Source: Circinella minor
Taxonomy: Eukaryota > Mucoromycota > Mucoromycetes > Mucorales > Lichtheimiaceae
Reading direction: 5' to 3'
NCBI GenBank assembly: GCA_016758965.1
Contig: JAEPRB010000047.1
Coordinates: 62,001 to 126,000 of the forward strand
Length of the DNA stretch: 64,000 nt
Both the position numbers and the translations under genes were made by a program. How positions within the stretch are numbered: position 1 is the stretch's first letter; the number at the start of each line of letters is the position of its first letter. Below the pieces are notes generated by a model. That model searched no databases, had not been told where the DNA came from, and saw only the letters and a program-made list of their open reading frames with translations. Shown one piece after another: positions 46,440-59,467 of this stretch.

Positions 46440-47210
46440 GCGTACCTAGTCTGGTTCAGGAAGAAGAGGCTCAATCCATTTTAATAAAGCTGTACCGGGT
46501 TCTGGGTCCATCTATTGCTGGTAGTTTATCCCAGGCATTGGTGATAATCTAGTTCTGCTAAGAGACGACATATTTTTGGCCATTTATTTTGAAGCTGTTG
46601 GATTTTAGAATCTGATTTTGGTTTTGAACTTGGTAAGCTGTTGAAAAAGTATGATACTGGGTCTTCAGTTTTATGTCGTGGGATTGACAGCTGTTGGTGT
46701 ATTCGTAAACATGTAATAGAATGCGTTTTGGTGAGGGTTGATGTTGTACAATTCGAATGTATTTTTGTTTTTCCTCCTAGTAACTATCCTATTATCCATC
46801 TTATACATTGACTACGTCCTTTTTTGGTCATTGAAAACCACAATAGCAGGTCAGTGCCGAGTTTGGGTCTACTTATTTTTACCACCTTGGACGCTCGTAC
46901 TGCTGCGATCGTTGTTTAGAGGTTAGCAGTAAAAAGTTGCTATAACTAGTCTCGAAAGTGCTCCTTGCTGTAATTTTTTCCAATGGCTCGTCGAAAGCTG
47001 GGGATTCATATTTGGTTGAAGATTCAAAAATAGTGCATCATCAGAGAGGCAATAGTATAATGGTATAGGTTTTTTCCAAATTCTTTGCGCCAAGCTGAAA
47101 TAATTTTGCGTCAGTGAGAAGGGATTTTTGCGTTACATAATGAGAGATTTCGTGTTGTCTGGGGAACCAATACGCATTAATGATTTTGCGTTAAAGTATT
47201 ATACTCGCTT
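46440..47210 (-). pseudogene. LINE-type retrotransposon relic
   Basis: The reverse complement reads, in shifting frames, SLTQNYFSLAQRIWKKPIPL, YYCLSDDALFLNL, then SKPKSDSKIQQLQNKWPKIC and ALLKWIEPLLP. These blocks have the spacing and composition of the linker between reverse transcriptase and C-terminal finger in LINE polyproteins of this fungal group. No long frame survives. Confidence 0.45.
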
Positions 47211-47650
47211 TACTTTCTCCTATATTAACTTATAAAAGTACAACAAATTGTTATGAAACTCGATAAGAGGAAGAGGAAAATTAAACAAAATAATTTTCAA
47301 TATCATACCATGCTACATCGGTATATAGATAAGCAAGACTTTTCGTTTATTCAGTTGTATATCCCTAATCTGACGGACTTCAGTATAGTTTCCATTTTAA
47401 CCACTTTTATCGTTGGTCGTGTTTGAATAAGTTAGTAAATACATTCTTTTTTTTTCCCGTAAAAATATTAATTTGGAAAGGAACGTACTTTATCTTTTGA
47501 ATCATCGAAATAAAAAGTAAAATATAGCAGTATGCTATGAACCACCTTTTAAGCCATTTGTTCCTACTTTCTTAATAGTAAAATATAGTCGATTAGCATT
47601 AAAGAAATAATAGTATTAATTCCTGTTTAAGTGAAGGCAAAAACAGTTCG

Positions 47651-48044
47651 CTCGCAGCTGCGTCCAGGCAACGAAAAGCCAGATAGACTTTCCACCACCT
47701 GAAGGGAGCCTTTGTCGGATCATAGGATAGATACCAAAGCGTAGCAGAACTGTTCATGACAGCGAGTGGCGATGCCTTACAAAGTCCTTCGGCAAAGCGA
47801 GTCACCTTTGTCGTCTTTTTATCGACCAAGCCATGTCCTTCACTAGCATCTCACAGCTCACTCGCAGCTGCGTCCAAGCAACGAAAAGCCAAATAGACTT
47901 TCCACCACCTGAAGGGAGCCTTTGTCGGATCATAGGATAGATACCAAAGCGTAGCAGAACTGTTCATGACAGCGAGTGGCGATGCCTTACAAAGTCCTTC
48001 GGCAAAGCGAGTCACCTTTGTCGTCTTTTTATCGACCAAGCCAT
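47651..48044 (-). repeat. Tandem duplication of a 184-bp coding-like unit (period 210 bp)
   Basis: Unit 1 (47651-47834) and unit 2 (47861-48044) are nearly identical, with two or three substitutions, separated by 26 bp. On the minus strand both keep the same open frame: TTKVTRFAEGLCKASPLAVM, then SSATLWYLSYDPTKAPFRWW, then KVYLAFRCLDAAASEL. I do not recognise the family. Base composition is less AT-rich than the surroundings. Confidence 0.75.
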
Positions 48045-48049
48045 GTTTT

Positions 48050-49040
48050 GACGATGCTTTTTTGATTTTGCCAGTAAATTAAATAAACATAATACTTAGC
48101 TTAAAGGTACAAAGACAACTTGCTTTTTTACAAACTTGGATTGAGAACAAAAAAAGTCGTTTTAGTACTGCAACCCATAAAATCATGGAATCTCTTGTAA
48201 TTGGAAGATTGGAAAAAACGCAAAGTTATTATTGAGAGAAAAATTTCATGAACGCAGACACAAAAAAAAAAGGTCAAAGAGCATACCTGTAGTAACCATT
48301 CCTTGAGCGCTTTTCAATGGATTTTTTTTTGTGCATAGAGAAAAAAAAAAGCTGGTTTCTGATATGACTAATTAAATTCCATATATGATAATCTGGATTA
48401 ATTTTCTATGTTTGGTGCTGCAAGTATCCCCATAGATACACAACTTACTAAGCTAATAGACATTGCTTTTGTCGTTTGTTAGTGTTATCCTTGATGCTGG
48501 ATCTACCAATATAAATGTAGCGATATAATGAGTTATATACCAAATTATTATTACCAGATATTGTATTGTTTGGCAACGATACACTTGTATCCTCCTGCAC
48601 ACACTGTTTAAAATTTTGACAAACTTTTTATCGATTCTGTCTGCGTTACCTTAAACAATCTCTTTTATTTTTGAGCATTTCTTGCAAATCTAAATTTCCA
48701 GTCGTTGTAATGGGTCCATCATGAGCAAAAACAAAGGCGTGCTTTGATATATTAGTAGTGTTGCAACTCTATGTTCATGAATAAGCCTGGTACATCAACT
48801 ATAAATTCCATTCCGTTCATAACTATAGTATTGAACCCATCCATTTTAGCAGAGTTGTTAGTTTTTTTTTTAAAAAAATAAAATAAAATAAAATAAAATA
48901 AAGGACCCATTCATTTAAAAAACATACCATAAAGAGGAAGACAATGTGAAGGACGCGACGATAACCTGTAAATCCTAAGTTTTAAGTTTTCAAGTATTAA
49001 AAAGAGTCATGAGCACAGGGGAAAAAAAAATGGGTTGTGA
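48050..49040. other. Unassigned sequence in the transposon island
   Basis: AT-rich with short A/T runs and an (AAAAT)n tract at about 48880-48901. A minus frame near 48730-48850 (MDGFNTIVMNGMEFIVDVPG) looks coding-like but short. No gene is supported. Confidence 0.35.
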
Positions 49041-50640
49041 AAGCGTATGGGCATCTCGTTTTGAGATTTGCATAATCCGTGTAGTTATTTGTATCTCTTT
49101 TATTTATTTACCTTTATCAACTTTTTTTATTTTCATTACAATCACTTCAATTCTGTAGGAACATTTTTTCATTAAAAATACGAGAATAGGTGGATGCTAA
49201 GAAGTCAGAATCTAACTTTTTTTTTTTTTTATTTTTGTAGGGAGTCGGAACTCATTTTTATTTAACTACTCAAACTAGAATAGATAAAAAATCAGTACAT
49301 AAAAAACTGTATTATTATAATAGGGGAAGATGAGATAAAGTAAGATAATATATGAATGAATATCACCGCCAATACAGAGAATTCCAGTGATTAATATATA
49401 ACTTGTCGAATCGCTGTTAGTACTGATGGCCCTTTAATAATAAACAATGATTTAAAGTCCTATATTGTAAAGTTCACACATAATTTAAATAAGAAAGAGA
49501 TAAACACTACAAACACGATCACAGACACGCATATATATATGTACATATTGAAACGTTACTTACATAACTTCATTCACATGAGTGTCGTAAAACAACTTTT
49601 TCTTTTTGGCAAGCTCTTTAACAGCTTTTCTATAGTAATATGAATTTGCATCCAAATCACTGCAGTCCTCTTTCGGTTCTTCTCCAATGTGAATTTCTTT
49701 ATACGTACGCTAATACCTCATGTGTACCCGGGAGGGATACACACTAATATATTGTGCATAGTGATAACGTTAATTAACGATTAAATCAATGGTTAGCAAG
49801 AAAGCAACTATGCCACTCATATAACTTACTTCATCATTACTGTGGTGACTGATATTATTGCTGAAGAAATCATCTACAGCATCTGTAGTTTTTTGTTGCT
49901 TATTGATAGGGGCGGAATCATTATCTTTCAAAGGAAAAAAAGATCCATATTAACAACAGTGTCATCAGATTCGTATTGTGTCAAAAGAGAGAGAGAGAGA
50001 GTGCGAGAAAGAATATATATACCATCATCATCATTGTGAGGACGTCTTGTATTATTGTTAATTGTCCCATTATTAACCATGCAACTATTATCACCTTGAA
50101 TAACAATTCTACTGCTTGATTTTTGCTTCTGAATCTTCTTTTTATCTTTTTTTTTCCTAAACTATGTATGATTTGTATGATCAGGCATTAGAATACTAAA
50201 GAAATAGCGTACTAGGTATAATATAGTTAAATGAACAATCATGTTTTTTTTATAAGCAATACCTTTTTTTGAAGTCTTCCAATGTAACATATAACTTCAC
50301 GAGGCAAATCACATTTTAATAGCCATATAAGATCATTATCATAGTTATTCTTAATCGTGTCATGACTCAAGTTTTCCACAGCAAAATGATTTGCATAGTC
50401 TTTAAAGTTCCATTCAGAAATATTACGCTTTGAGAAATAAGATTTTGAGCCTTGTACTTGAAGATTGAACATACAACCACTAAAATGCTTTGGTACGGCA
50501 ACTTTATTTCTACCCATGCTGATTAAAATGAAACTTTTTTCTAAAAAAGTGAAAGAGAGGAATCTCTCTCTCTCTTTTTTTTTTTTTTTATGAGCTCAAA
50601 CTTTCATGCACGTCGCCACGTCGCCCCTTGAATTCACAAA
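49040..50640 (-). pseudogene. 5' part of the second PD-(D/E)XK-like gene (N2, truncated copy)
   Basis: Same strand and order as N1 (41570-43030), to which it is clearly similar throughout. It includes exon 1 (start at 50517; MGRNKVAVPKHFSG ... LPREVICYIGRLQKK), the downstream exon ending NDE at a GTAAGT donor (49837), and the EPKEDCS exon at about 49670. The SHILNE exon is decayed, and homology ends near 49040, so the catalytic core exons are absent. A 143-bp insertion-like stretch (about 49220-49430) is not shared with N1. Confidence 0.7.
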
Positions 50641-50779
50641 GCATACAAAAAACTTTCTTTTTTTCAAAATCCTCATATTGTATGCTTAAAATCACACCAG
50701 CTAGTAGTGTACTATCATGCACAATATGTTACATGATCGGAACACGTCATCGTGGACAATTATAAATATTTTCTTGGAT

Positions 50780-51935
50780 TATAGTGCGTGACTTATTGTC
50801 TTTTTTAGTGATGATGGAGGGTGCAAAGTCTTCATTTCTTTTTGAGACATGGCATTGTCAAAAAGAGTCTTTTCATAACATGACAAATAATGGAAAATTG
50901 GTGCCAGTTAAAAGTGATCCATGGTGCAAGACCTTAGTCAAGATCATTAGAAAAGAAAGGAGCCAAAAAGAATAGGTAATTTTTCAAATTTTAATGTCTT
51001 TAACAATGAAGATAAATAGAGTAGCCAACTATATATATTTTTTAACTTTCTTAGACACTGACGATGGTAATGATAAAACTTACAAGTCTGCGACTCAAAA
51101 TCAATTGGAATTAGCCATTTCGAAAACAACCCACACCCGGTTTATGAAAATTGCTTTTAATTCTGCTGGTATATTTGTAACAAGAAAAGTAACCCATGTT
51201 CCAAGGTCTTCTGCTGCAAAAATGGGTTGACTTGGCTGGTGTACCTGAATCACAAATACGAAGAATGGGTCAGTGGAACACTGATACAATGACCCATGCG
51301 TATCTTGACACCCTCTTCCTCGTCAGTTCATGCAGAGTGATGGCTGGTTTCGAGAACGATGCAAGTTACCACCTTCCAAGAGGCATAGAAGAACCATGGT
51401 ATTTTCCTTTGGGTCGATTACTGGCGCGATCGTCATGCCAATAACACCATTGATCAAACTTCTGGTTCGGCTGATACTTTTTTGCTTTTAATTAATTGTT
51501 TCAAGACAACATTTTTGCAAGATGTGGCAGTAATTCCTGAACACCCTATTTGGAAAACATGAGCTTTTCAAGACACAACTTTTTCTTGATTTTCAAAGGT
51601 GTATATATATATATATACAATAATACAAAATGACCTCACAAAATGGTATTCTAATATTGAAGATCGTGAAATGTCGACTACACAATACAATTTTTTTTTT
51701 GGGAAAATGCCTTCCATCTTGTTTAACCAACCAACAACTTGTAAATTTTTTTTTTTAATTTTCATATGTGTTATCCATGGTTATTCTTGTTATCATGAAC
51801 TTTTTTTTTTTTTATAATTTTTATTTAATCGTCATTTTGTTCTTTATATAGCGTATTTCTTTTTCTTCAGTCAAGAAATATATTCGAAAGCCATTATTAG
51901 CCAGACTGTCTGAATCAAGATGGACCATGTACGTT
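50780..51935 (+). pseudogene. Crypton-type tyrosine recombinase relic (copy 2, upstream gene)
   Basis: Counterpart of 33655-34850. It keeps THTRFMK, THVPRSS, ESQIRRMGQWN and AYLDTL, with the same frameshift between the HxxR and QIRR boxes. The first 280 bp are markedly diverged from copy 1; from about 51095 on the two are almost identical. Confidence 0.75.
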
Positions 51936-53795
51936 TCTTATATACTAGTTCTATCTCTTTATTTCTTTTATTTTGTCACAATACGAATCTGATAACATGT
52001 TTAATAACACGGATTTTTTTTTTTGTTCTTTGAAAGATAATGATTCCCCCACTGTCACTAATCAACAAAAAACTACAAATGCTGTGGATGATTTTTTTAG
52101 TAGTAATACCTCTACTCGAAATGATGATGAAGTAAGTTATTTGAGTGGTTTAATTATTTTTTTTAATGATTGATTTAATCATTAATTAACGTTAACGTTA
52201 TCATTATGCATAATATATTAGTATGTTATTCCTCTCCGATATAAATTGCGTATTAGAATTATAAAGAAATTCATATTGGTAAAAGAACCCAAAGAAGACT
52301 GTAGTGAATTGATCAAGAAATTTTATTATTATAATAAAGTTGTGAAGGAGATCGTCAAAAAGAAGAAATTGTGGTCAATGAAGTTATGTAAGTAACGTTT
52401 ATACATGCCTGTTTGTGATTGTGATCGTGATTGTGTTTATTTCATACTTATTTAAATTATGTGTGAACTTTACAATATAGGACTTTGAATTATTGTTTAT
52501 TATTAAACCATCATCAATACCCACAGTGACATCCAAAAACAAATATTCGATCCTGTCCAAGTATTCTCATATTCTCAATGAAAAATATTCCTACGGAAGT
52601 GAAATGAACATTGTATTTGTATGGAATCTCTTTTTTTTTTTTTTACGCTATTACTTATGGATTGACTACTGGAAGAACTCTTGCACAAAGAATCTTTTCG
52701 TCACTTTTGGTTTGACCATTTTTGCCTCCTTTTTCCTTGCGATAAAACGTTATTTACTACTTCTATATGTTCTACTTTCCGTGGAATGGATATAAATAAC
52801 TACATGGATTATGCAAATATCAAATGTATCAATAAGAACGAAACGATATCCTAACCCATCCTTTTTACTTATCAAGTCATTAGATGATCCTGTACCTAAT
52901 GTCATTATCATGCTCAAAAATGTCAATAAATTGCTTTGTGACTATGAGCCATTTACATTTCAATATTGTTTCATAAGATGTATACAAAATATGTAAGTGT
53001 TATAAGTGTATATTAGATCCTAATTATATATTATATGAGTTTTATTTATGTGATTAAGGAACTCACTTTTTTGAAATACTATATTTCAGTATGGAAGACT
53101 TCTCAGTCATTCCTATGAAAGACCCATTAGGCGAACACGACCTAATTAATTTCTCTCGTTATATTGACCTCATTCTGTGACCATTGTTTTCGTCATAAAA
53201 CCAAAGCCTACGATGGTAAGTTAATTTCTCATCTGCTTTATTAATCATATTAAAAGAGATTTTTTTTAACAATAACATAATATATTACATCAGCCCTGAA
53301 ACGAATGCTAAAGAACGTGCGTGTCGTACAAAACGTGTTGCAAGACAAGACGCCGTATTATCAAAGATTGACTCTTTAACCTCTTCAAACTCTAAAATGT
53401 TTGGAAAGGTTAAAGGTGGTGGGGCAAATGACCAGCTCTGTGCAATAGATCTAGTAAGGCTGGCAAAAATTTGCCAAAGACACTATCGACACAACAAGGG
53501 TCGACAAAGTCATGGTGTTTCATGCAGTTGGTATGTGTTCCATTATTAAGCTGTCTTTCTTATATGTGTATATATATGTGGACAAAAATAGCTAACATAC
53601 AATATGAAATGTATAATTTTTTTAGGAACCTCACTTACCTTTTATAATGTATTGTTATATGATGAAGGCGTGTATGTTGTAGCTGAACTTCAAAAAAATG
53701 GGTCTTGTCTGTTTATGTGGGTTAAAAAAACGGTCGTTCTTTTACTTTACCCAATGTTCAAGCCTTCATCCTTAGAAGGTGTAACTTCCTGATAT
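51935..53795 (+). pseudogene. Fragment of the second PD-(D/E)XK-like gene (copy in D2)
   Basis: Nearly identical to 34850-36712. It has the same SKMFGKVKGG (Glu to Lys), the same extra A in the following run and the same truncation after YVVAEL. These shared defects show that D1 and D2 descend from an already inactive copy or have been homogenised since. Confidence 0.75.
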
Positions 53796-53799
53796 CGAA

Positions 53800-55010
53800 T
53801 GTCATGCTTTTTTGGTTCCTTTACTTGATCATGGGGAAAAAAAAAAACAAACAAGTTTGGTAAGACTCAATACGGTTCTTGTATCCGAAATGACGATATC
53901 AAGATTTTTCCCTTGGATGTCATTAGCATTATACCTATTCCACCGTTGTACGTGAACCTTTCCCCAATATGACTAAACCTGAATCTTTGGTATGAAATAA
54001 AATTATATAAAGGTGATAGCGTTGATAATACCAAGGAGATGCAACACACAAGGCACATTATGATGTCATTGAAAAAGGGTTCGAGGCCTGTCATATGCGT
54101 AGTATGACGAAAACGCATGCTGGTCGACAGTCTGGTGCAAAAATGGCTGACATTCGTGGTGCAGGGGAATCTGATATTCGATGTGCTGGACGTTGGACAA
54201 ATAATACATTGGGAGTCAGCATATCTCACAAATCTTCCAAGAAGGACTGCTCTGTGTTATGATAAAATTCTATAAAAATGACGGTCGCTTTTACTTGCGT
54301 CGTGCTATCGAAAAACTCTGAACCTGAACTCTGTAGTAAGGTGTTCCCAATGGTTGAAGTGTGGAAAGAACGAATCAATCGAGGTCGTGAACATGGTGAT
54401 CAGAGTATCACTACTGATGGTTTCCTTCAGATGCTTCGACAGCTCAGCATTGTATTCCTTCAGGATTCAGTAACCTCTGCAAGAGCATTATCCACACCTG
54501 TCTATTTGGAATGCTCCTCTTTTCCAGGATCCCCAATACATCACGTTTAAAAAGTAATTAAAATAAAAATAAAAAGCCATTATGTGTTCCACTTTTACTA
54601 ACTGAAGAACTTATAGCAAATTGACTAGATCGATGAACGAAGCATCAACACCACAGGACCTTACCCTTCAAATGACAATGCCATTAATGTATGATTACGT
54701 CCGCGCAATGCACACAGATGTTTCTGCTCGACTTGCTTCCTTAACTCATAACATGGAACAACAAGCACAACGTACATCACAGTTTCTGGATGATCTCCTT
54801 TCTGGTCGCGTCCCATTTTCATTGCAAGTCGATCCATCATACATCCAAAACAGTCACCAATCATTTATACCATCCACTTTATTACCTATTACCACGGGCA
54901 CTGCAGCTATCAATACCACCCTATCCAACGTTGGAATTCCTGTTCAACATACTAACAACACCCTCAACCAACAACGTCATCATCACATCCAACACAAAAG
55001 AAATTGATAA
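53800..55010 (+). pseudogene. Crypton-type tyrosine recombinase relic (copy 2, downstream gene, no GCR1_C)
   Basis: Counterpart of 36715-38120, with SMTKTHAGRQSGAKM, GESDIRCAGRWTNN and, one frame over, AYLTNLPRR. The segment PELCSKVFPMVEVWKERI and the following FLQMLRQLSIVFLQD are open here, whereas copy 1 has a stop. The last frame (54621-55007) ends in a Thr/Asn/His-rich tail in place of the GCR1_C-like domain. Confidence 0.75.
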
Positions 55011-55545
55011 AGCTAGATAACAAAAGTTAAATCCATTGTGGATGTATATATAAACCCGGAACAAAATAAACCAATTGTTATTTTTATAAACAAAAAATTA
55101 TTTCTTTTTAAAATGGTTGCAATAGAATGGAAAATGAATTGTAAAAAAAAAAAAAGGGATAGAGGATTATATGTAATCATAAAAAGATTCTATCTGGGTC
55201 TTAAAAGAAAACACTACTATTATGCACACAACCTATTTTTTAAAAATCCGTCAAACTTTTTTTGGGAATGAAAATTGTTCTCTCGTCTTTCCCCCATTAT
55301 ACCCTCTTATACTGCCAGTCAAGTATTCAATTGTTTTCAAATTTAGAAAATGATTCTTTTATTCCAAAAAAAAAAAAAAAAAAAAAAAAAACTTTTAGGG
55401 TTTTAGATATAATATTTTTCTCATCATAATGCAAAAAAAATTAGGGGGGGGAAATGACTCAAGTTTAAAAAGATCGAACCCTGTAAATATAGATTTTATT
55501 TAAATATAGTTTTATTGTAACGTTACACACACGACAATACATAAA

Positions 55546-56702
55546 GGGGGGGTCACCTGGTTTTTGTTGGGAGTCATTTAATTAAGGTTTATAATTTTTT
55601 TTTTTTTTTTATGTTAACTAAAATTTTTAGTTTGATAAAAAAAAAAAAAACATCCGTTCGCCTTGTTACACTTAACTTTAATGATTTTAAATGTTCATCC
55701 TTTTAGTCTTCACCTCCCCCCCCTTTTTTTTTTTTTCGTTCTCTTTCCTCTTTCCCTCATTTCCCCCCCCCCACCAGAATAACCCTTCTTTTTTTCTATC
55801 TCTCTCTCTTTTTTTTAAGGTTTAGTTATCAGCGTGAAAAATAAAATTATGTGTGTTCATGTTAAACAACAACAAACTAACCCTTTTATAGTTTAAATCA
55901 ATTTTTTAATTTTATCTTTTTTTTTTTTTTTTTTTTACGTTCTAAAAAAGTTTTTGATATAAATTATTACACACACACACACTTTTTTTTTTTTTTTTCA
56001 ACAACTTTGTAATTGAATAAAAAAAAAAAAAAGGAGGAAGAGAAGGAAAAGAAAAAAAAAAAGGCCTTGATTGGGATTTATACAGAACTTTAATATTATA
56101 ATAAATTTGTCAATGTTTTTGAATGGGTTGTTGGGGGGGAGGGGGAGGGGGAGGGAGAGGTTATACAGAAATGATTTTACAAATAAATTCAAACTTGTCA
56201 ATAAGTCTCCCCCCCCCTCCACCCTCAAAAGATTATTATGTAATTTTTTGATTGATGAACCGTTCTTATATGTGTGTGTGTGTGTGTATGTTTTTTTTAA
56301 AAAAAAAAAAGGTGAGCGGGGGGAGGGGTATATAATAAGTGTGTGGGAAAAATAAAAAATAAAAAAATTTAATTATCACAAGAAAAAAAAGGGTCGGGAA
56401 ACATTTTTCTTCCCCAATTCATTATTAAAAACCAAATCAAATTATTTTTTCTTTATAATATTAAAAAAACAAAAAACCTAAAATTATTATTATTATTATT
56501 TCTTCAAGAATCTCTTTTTTTTTTTTTTTAATATAGAAGGGAAGGATTTTTTTTTTGTCCATGGATGGGAAAAGAAGAAGATCAAAATGTACAACTTTAT
56601 AAAGGGGAAAAAAAAAGTTTTTTTTTTTTTTTGGGGGGGGGAGGGGAAGGAAAGGGAATTACAAATTGGATTAAAAATTATTTTATTTTATTTTTTTTTT
56701 TT
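55546..56702. other. Simple-sequence-rich spacer downstream of the Cyc8 gene
   Basis: Dominated by poly-A/poly-T, C and G runs and a GT dinucleotide tract (56269-56288). No gene is supported. It should contain the 3' UTR of the Cyc8/Ssn6 gene, which ends at 56703 on the minus strand. Confidence 0.55.
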
Positions 56703-57002
56703 TTAAGCAGCAGATGGAGAAGAAGGTTGTTGTTTTGGATGATGATGTGAATGATGATGTGAATGATCTACATTATCAATAATAGAAGGAGGAGGTGGTG
56801 GTGGTTGTGTATTCACTACTTGTTTTGGAGAAAATGATTCACGATGAATAGGTGATTTTTTTTCACTTGAATCATTACTACTACTACTGCTACTACTACT
56901 ACTCGTACTATGAACTCGGTGACTTGTAGAGGGATGTCCTCCTCCTCCATGATGAGAATGAGTGGATGAAGGTGGTGGTGGTGGTAATGAAGTTGTTGTA
57001 GA

Positions 57003-57036
<34 letters not shown>

Positions 57037-59419
57037 ACATTGGATGTTGTCGTATGAGATGATAATTGAGTAGTAGGTGGATGTGGATGATGAGTAGGTG
57101 ATCGTGATTCATTGGATGATGATTGAGAAGGTTCATAATCCATAATCATTCGAGTGGACATCATATTAGGTGAAGAAGAAGACGTGTGATGTTGTTGTGA
57201 AAGTCGTGGTCTTTTATCAGCTTCATGTGAATGATCCATACTAGTAGAAGGTCGTTTTTCAGGTACTTTTTGTGCAAGACTAATTAATGAACTAGCTGCA
57301 TTTTCATCATTTCTACGGGTATTATGTTCTGGAAATGAAAGTCGTCGCATAGGATGATCATGAGGTGAAGTAGTCGTTGTATTTGATCCTTGTTTTTTTT
57401 CATCCATCGATGGATAACCTCCTGATGAACCATAATAAGGTGAATTATTATTACTATTACGTGAAGGTGGACGCATAGGTCTTGGAGAAGGTGGAACAGG
57501 AGATCGTGTTCCCATAGCAATAGAAGAAGAGACAGGGGGTAAAGAAGTACTATTGGGTGGTGGTATTCCATTACTTATCACAGGTGAATCGTGTGATTTA
57601 TTATTATTGGATGAAGATGTTGAATTGTTTCGTTGATAAGTAGGTGGTGGTGGAAGTTGAGGTGGACGATCTAACATAGGAGGATTCATTTGTACTCTTT
57701 CATTGGGTGTAGGTGCACGTCCAAGTCCACCAATATCAGGAATTCGAACATCTTCATGATGACCATGAGAACCAGGAGATCGTCCACGTTCATTTGGCAT
57801 AGGTAAATCACGTGGAGGTGGCCATTGATCCTATATGATTCCATGTTTAGTTCTCGTTGAGTATTATTATTTTTTTTTTTTAAAAAAAAAAAAAAAAAAG
57901 AATAAAATTTTTACCATATTGCTTCGTCTTGATTGTTGTTGTTGTTGTTGTTGATGATCAAAAGGTCTTGGTGTACTACCAGGATAATTTGAAGGTGGAG
58001 CAGGACCACTATGTGGAGGAGGACCTACTAAAGGAGGTGGAGGTGGGAATTGAGCTGATGAACTTGATGTATGATTACTATTTGAATGAGATGGATGATG
58101 AGGTGGACCATTTTGAGAATATTGATATGGATTATTCACATCTTGAGGTATAGGTGTAGTAACAGAAGGAGGTGGACCTGAGGTTGTATTATTATGATGG
58201 GGTGCAGATGTTGTAGTAGTAGTAGTAGTAGTAGTTGGTGTTGGTGTTGTTGTTGTTGTTGAATGTGTATTACCATTCGATGTACTTGAAATACCATGAG
58301 TTTTACGCAACAGTTCCAGCCGTTGACGAATATGAGGATTATTTGGATCCAATTCACTTGCTCTTTGATAAGCATCCAAAGCATCTTGAATTTGATTATT
58401 ACATGATTCATAAAGTGTACCCAAATCATACCATACTTCACTAATATAAGGATTTAAACGAATCGCTCGACTATACGCATCCAATGCATCACGATATTGA
58501 TTAATTTGATAATATAAAACACCAATAGAACACCAAAAAGTGGGATTACGTGCATCTCGATAAACAGCTTGTTGATATGCTTCATACGCCTTATTATAAT
58601 TTTGTTCAGCCATATAACAACGACCCAATAAATACCATGATTGAGCATCATTACTATCTGCTTTTAAAGAACGTGTCAAATAATTAACAGCAGCACCTTG
58701 ATTTGAAAATGATGTATTTTGTTGATGATACAGCCAACCTAATTGTTGTAATACTTTGGCATGTTCAGGATTTTCATTTAAAACACGTTCATAGGCTTCT
58801 TTTGCATTTTCATACTAAAAAAAAAAAAAAAAAAAAATCTTTTTTGTTAATCATTGTTTTTTTTTTTATTTGATTTGGAAACAATTTAACCTTCTCCAAA
58901 TCCATTTCATCCCCTCCTATTATCAAAGTTCATTGTACTTTATGTCATCTTTTATCTTTAAAAAACTCCTTTTATATATATATAAATATATATGCATAGG
59001 CACTGGCCTTAAGAAATCCCCCTTTCCCCCGAAAAATAATAATAATAATTATTTACCTCTTTTTGTTGTTCATATACATGACCTGTTTGAAACCAAATAT
59101 CCACTTCTGTTAAAGGTCTTGGAGGATTACGTAAAATATATCGAAAACACTAATATATATATATATCAATAAAAATGAGTCACCTTGATAACTTATAAAC
59201 TCCCCCTTTTTCCTCAATTATATAAATTACCTGTAAACTAAGATCATATTTTTGTTGTTGTTTATAAATGATACCAAGACGAAAATAAATTTCATTGGCT
59301 TTTTCAAAATTTGTATCCATTTTCATGACGGCTGAAAATGCTTCTTCTGCATGTTCAATAGAACCATAACGATCATATAAAATACCAATTCCATACCAAA
59401 GTTTTGGATCCTAAATACA

Positions 59420-59467
<48 letters not shown>

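Larger units (their letters stand above)
50815..55545 (+). repeat. Composite repeat D2 (direct copy of D1)
   Basis: Direct duplicate of 33690-38805 with the same module order. It lacks the GCR1_C-like domain present in D1: after LDDLLSGRVPF the sequence follows D1 for a short way and then ends in a different His/Gln-rich tail. The AT-rich tail after 55080 parallels 38140-38805. Confidence 0.85.

Noticed and set aside
55470..55520. Possible tRNA-like or promoter motif around AGATCGAACC (also near 38742)
   Set aside because: No cloverleaf can be drawn; the motif is simply shared between the D1 and D2 tails.
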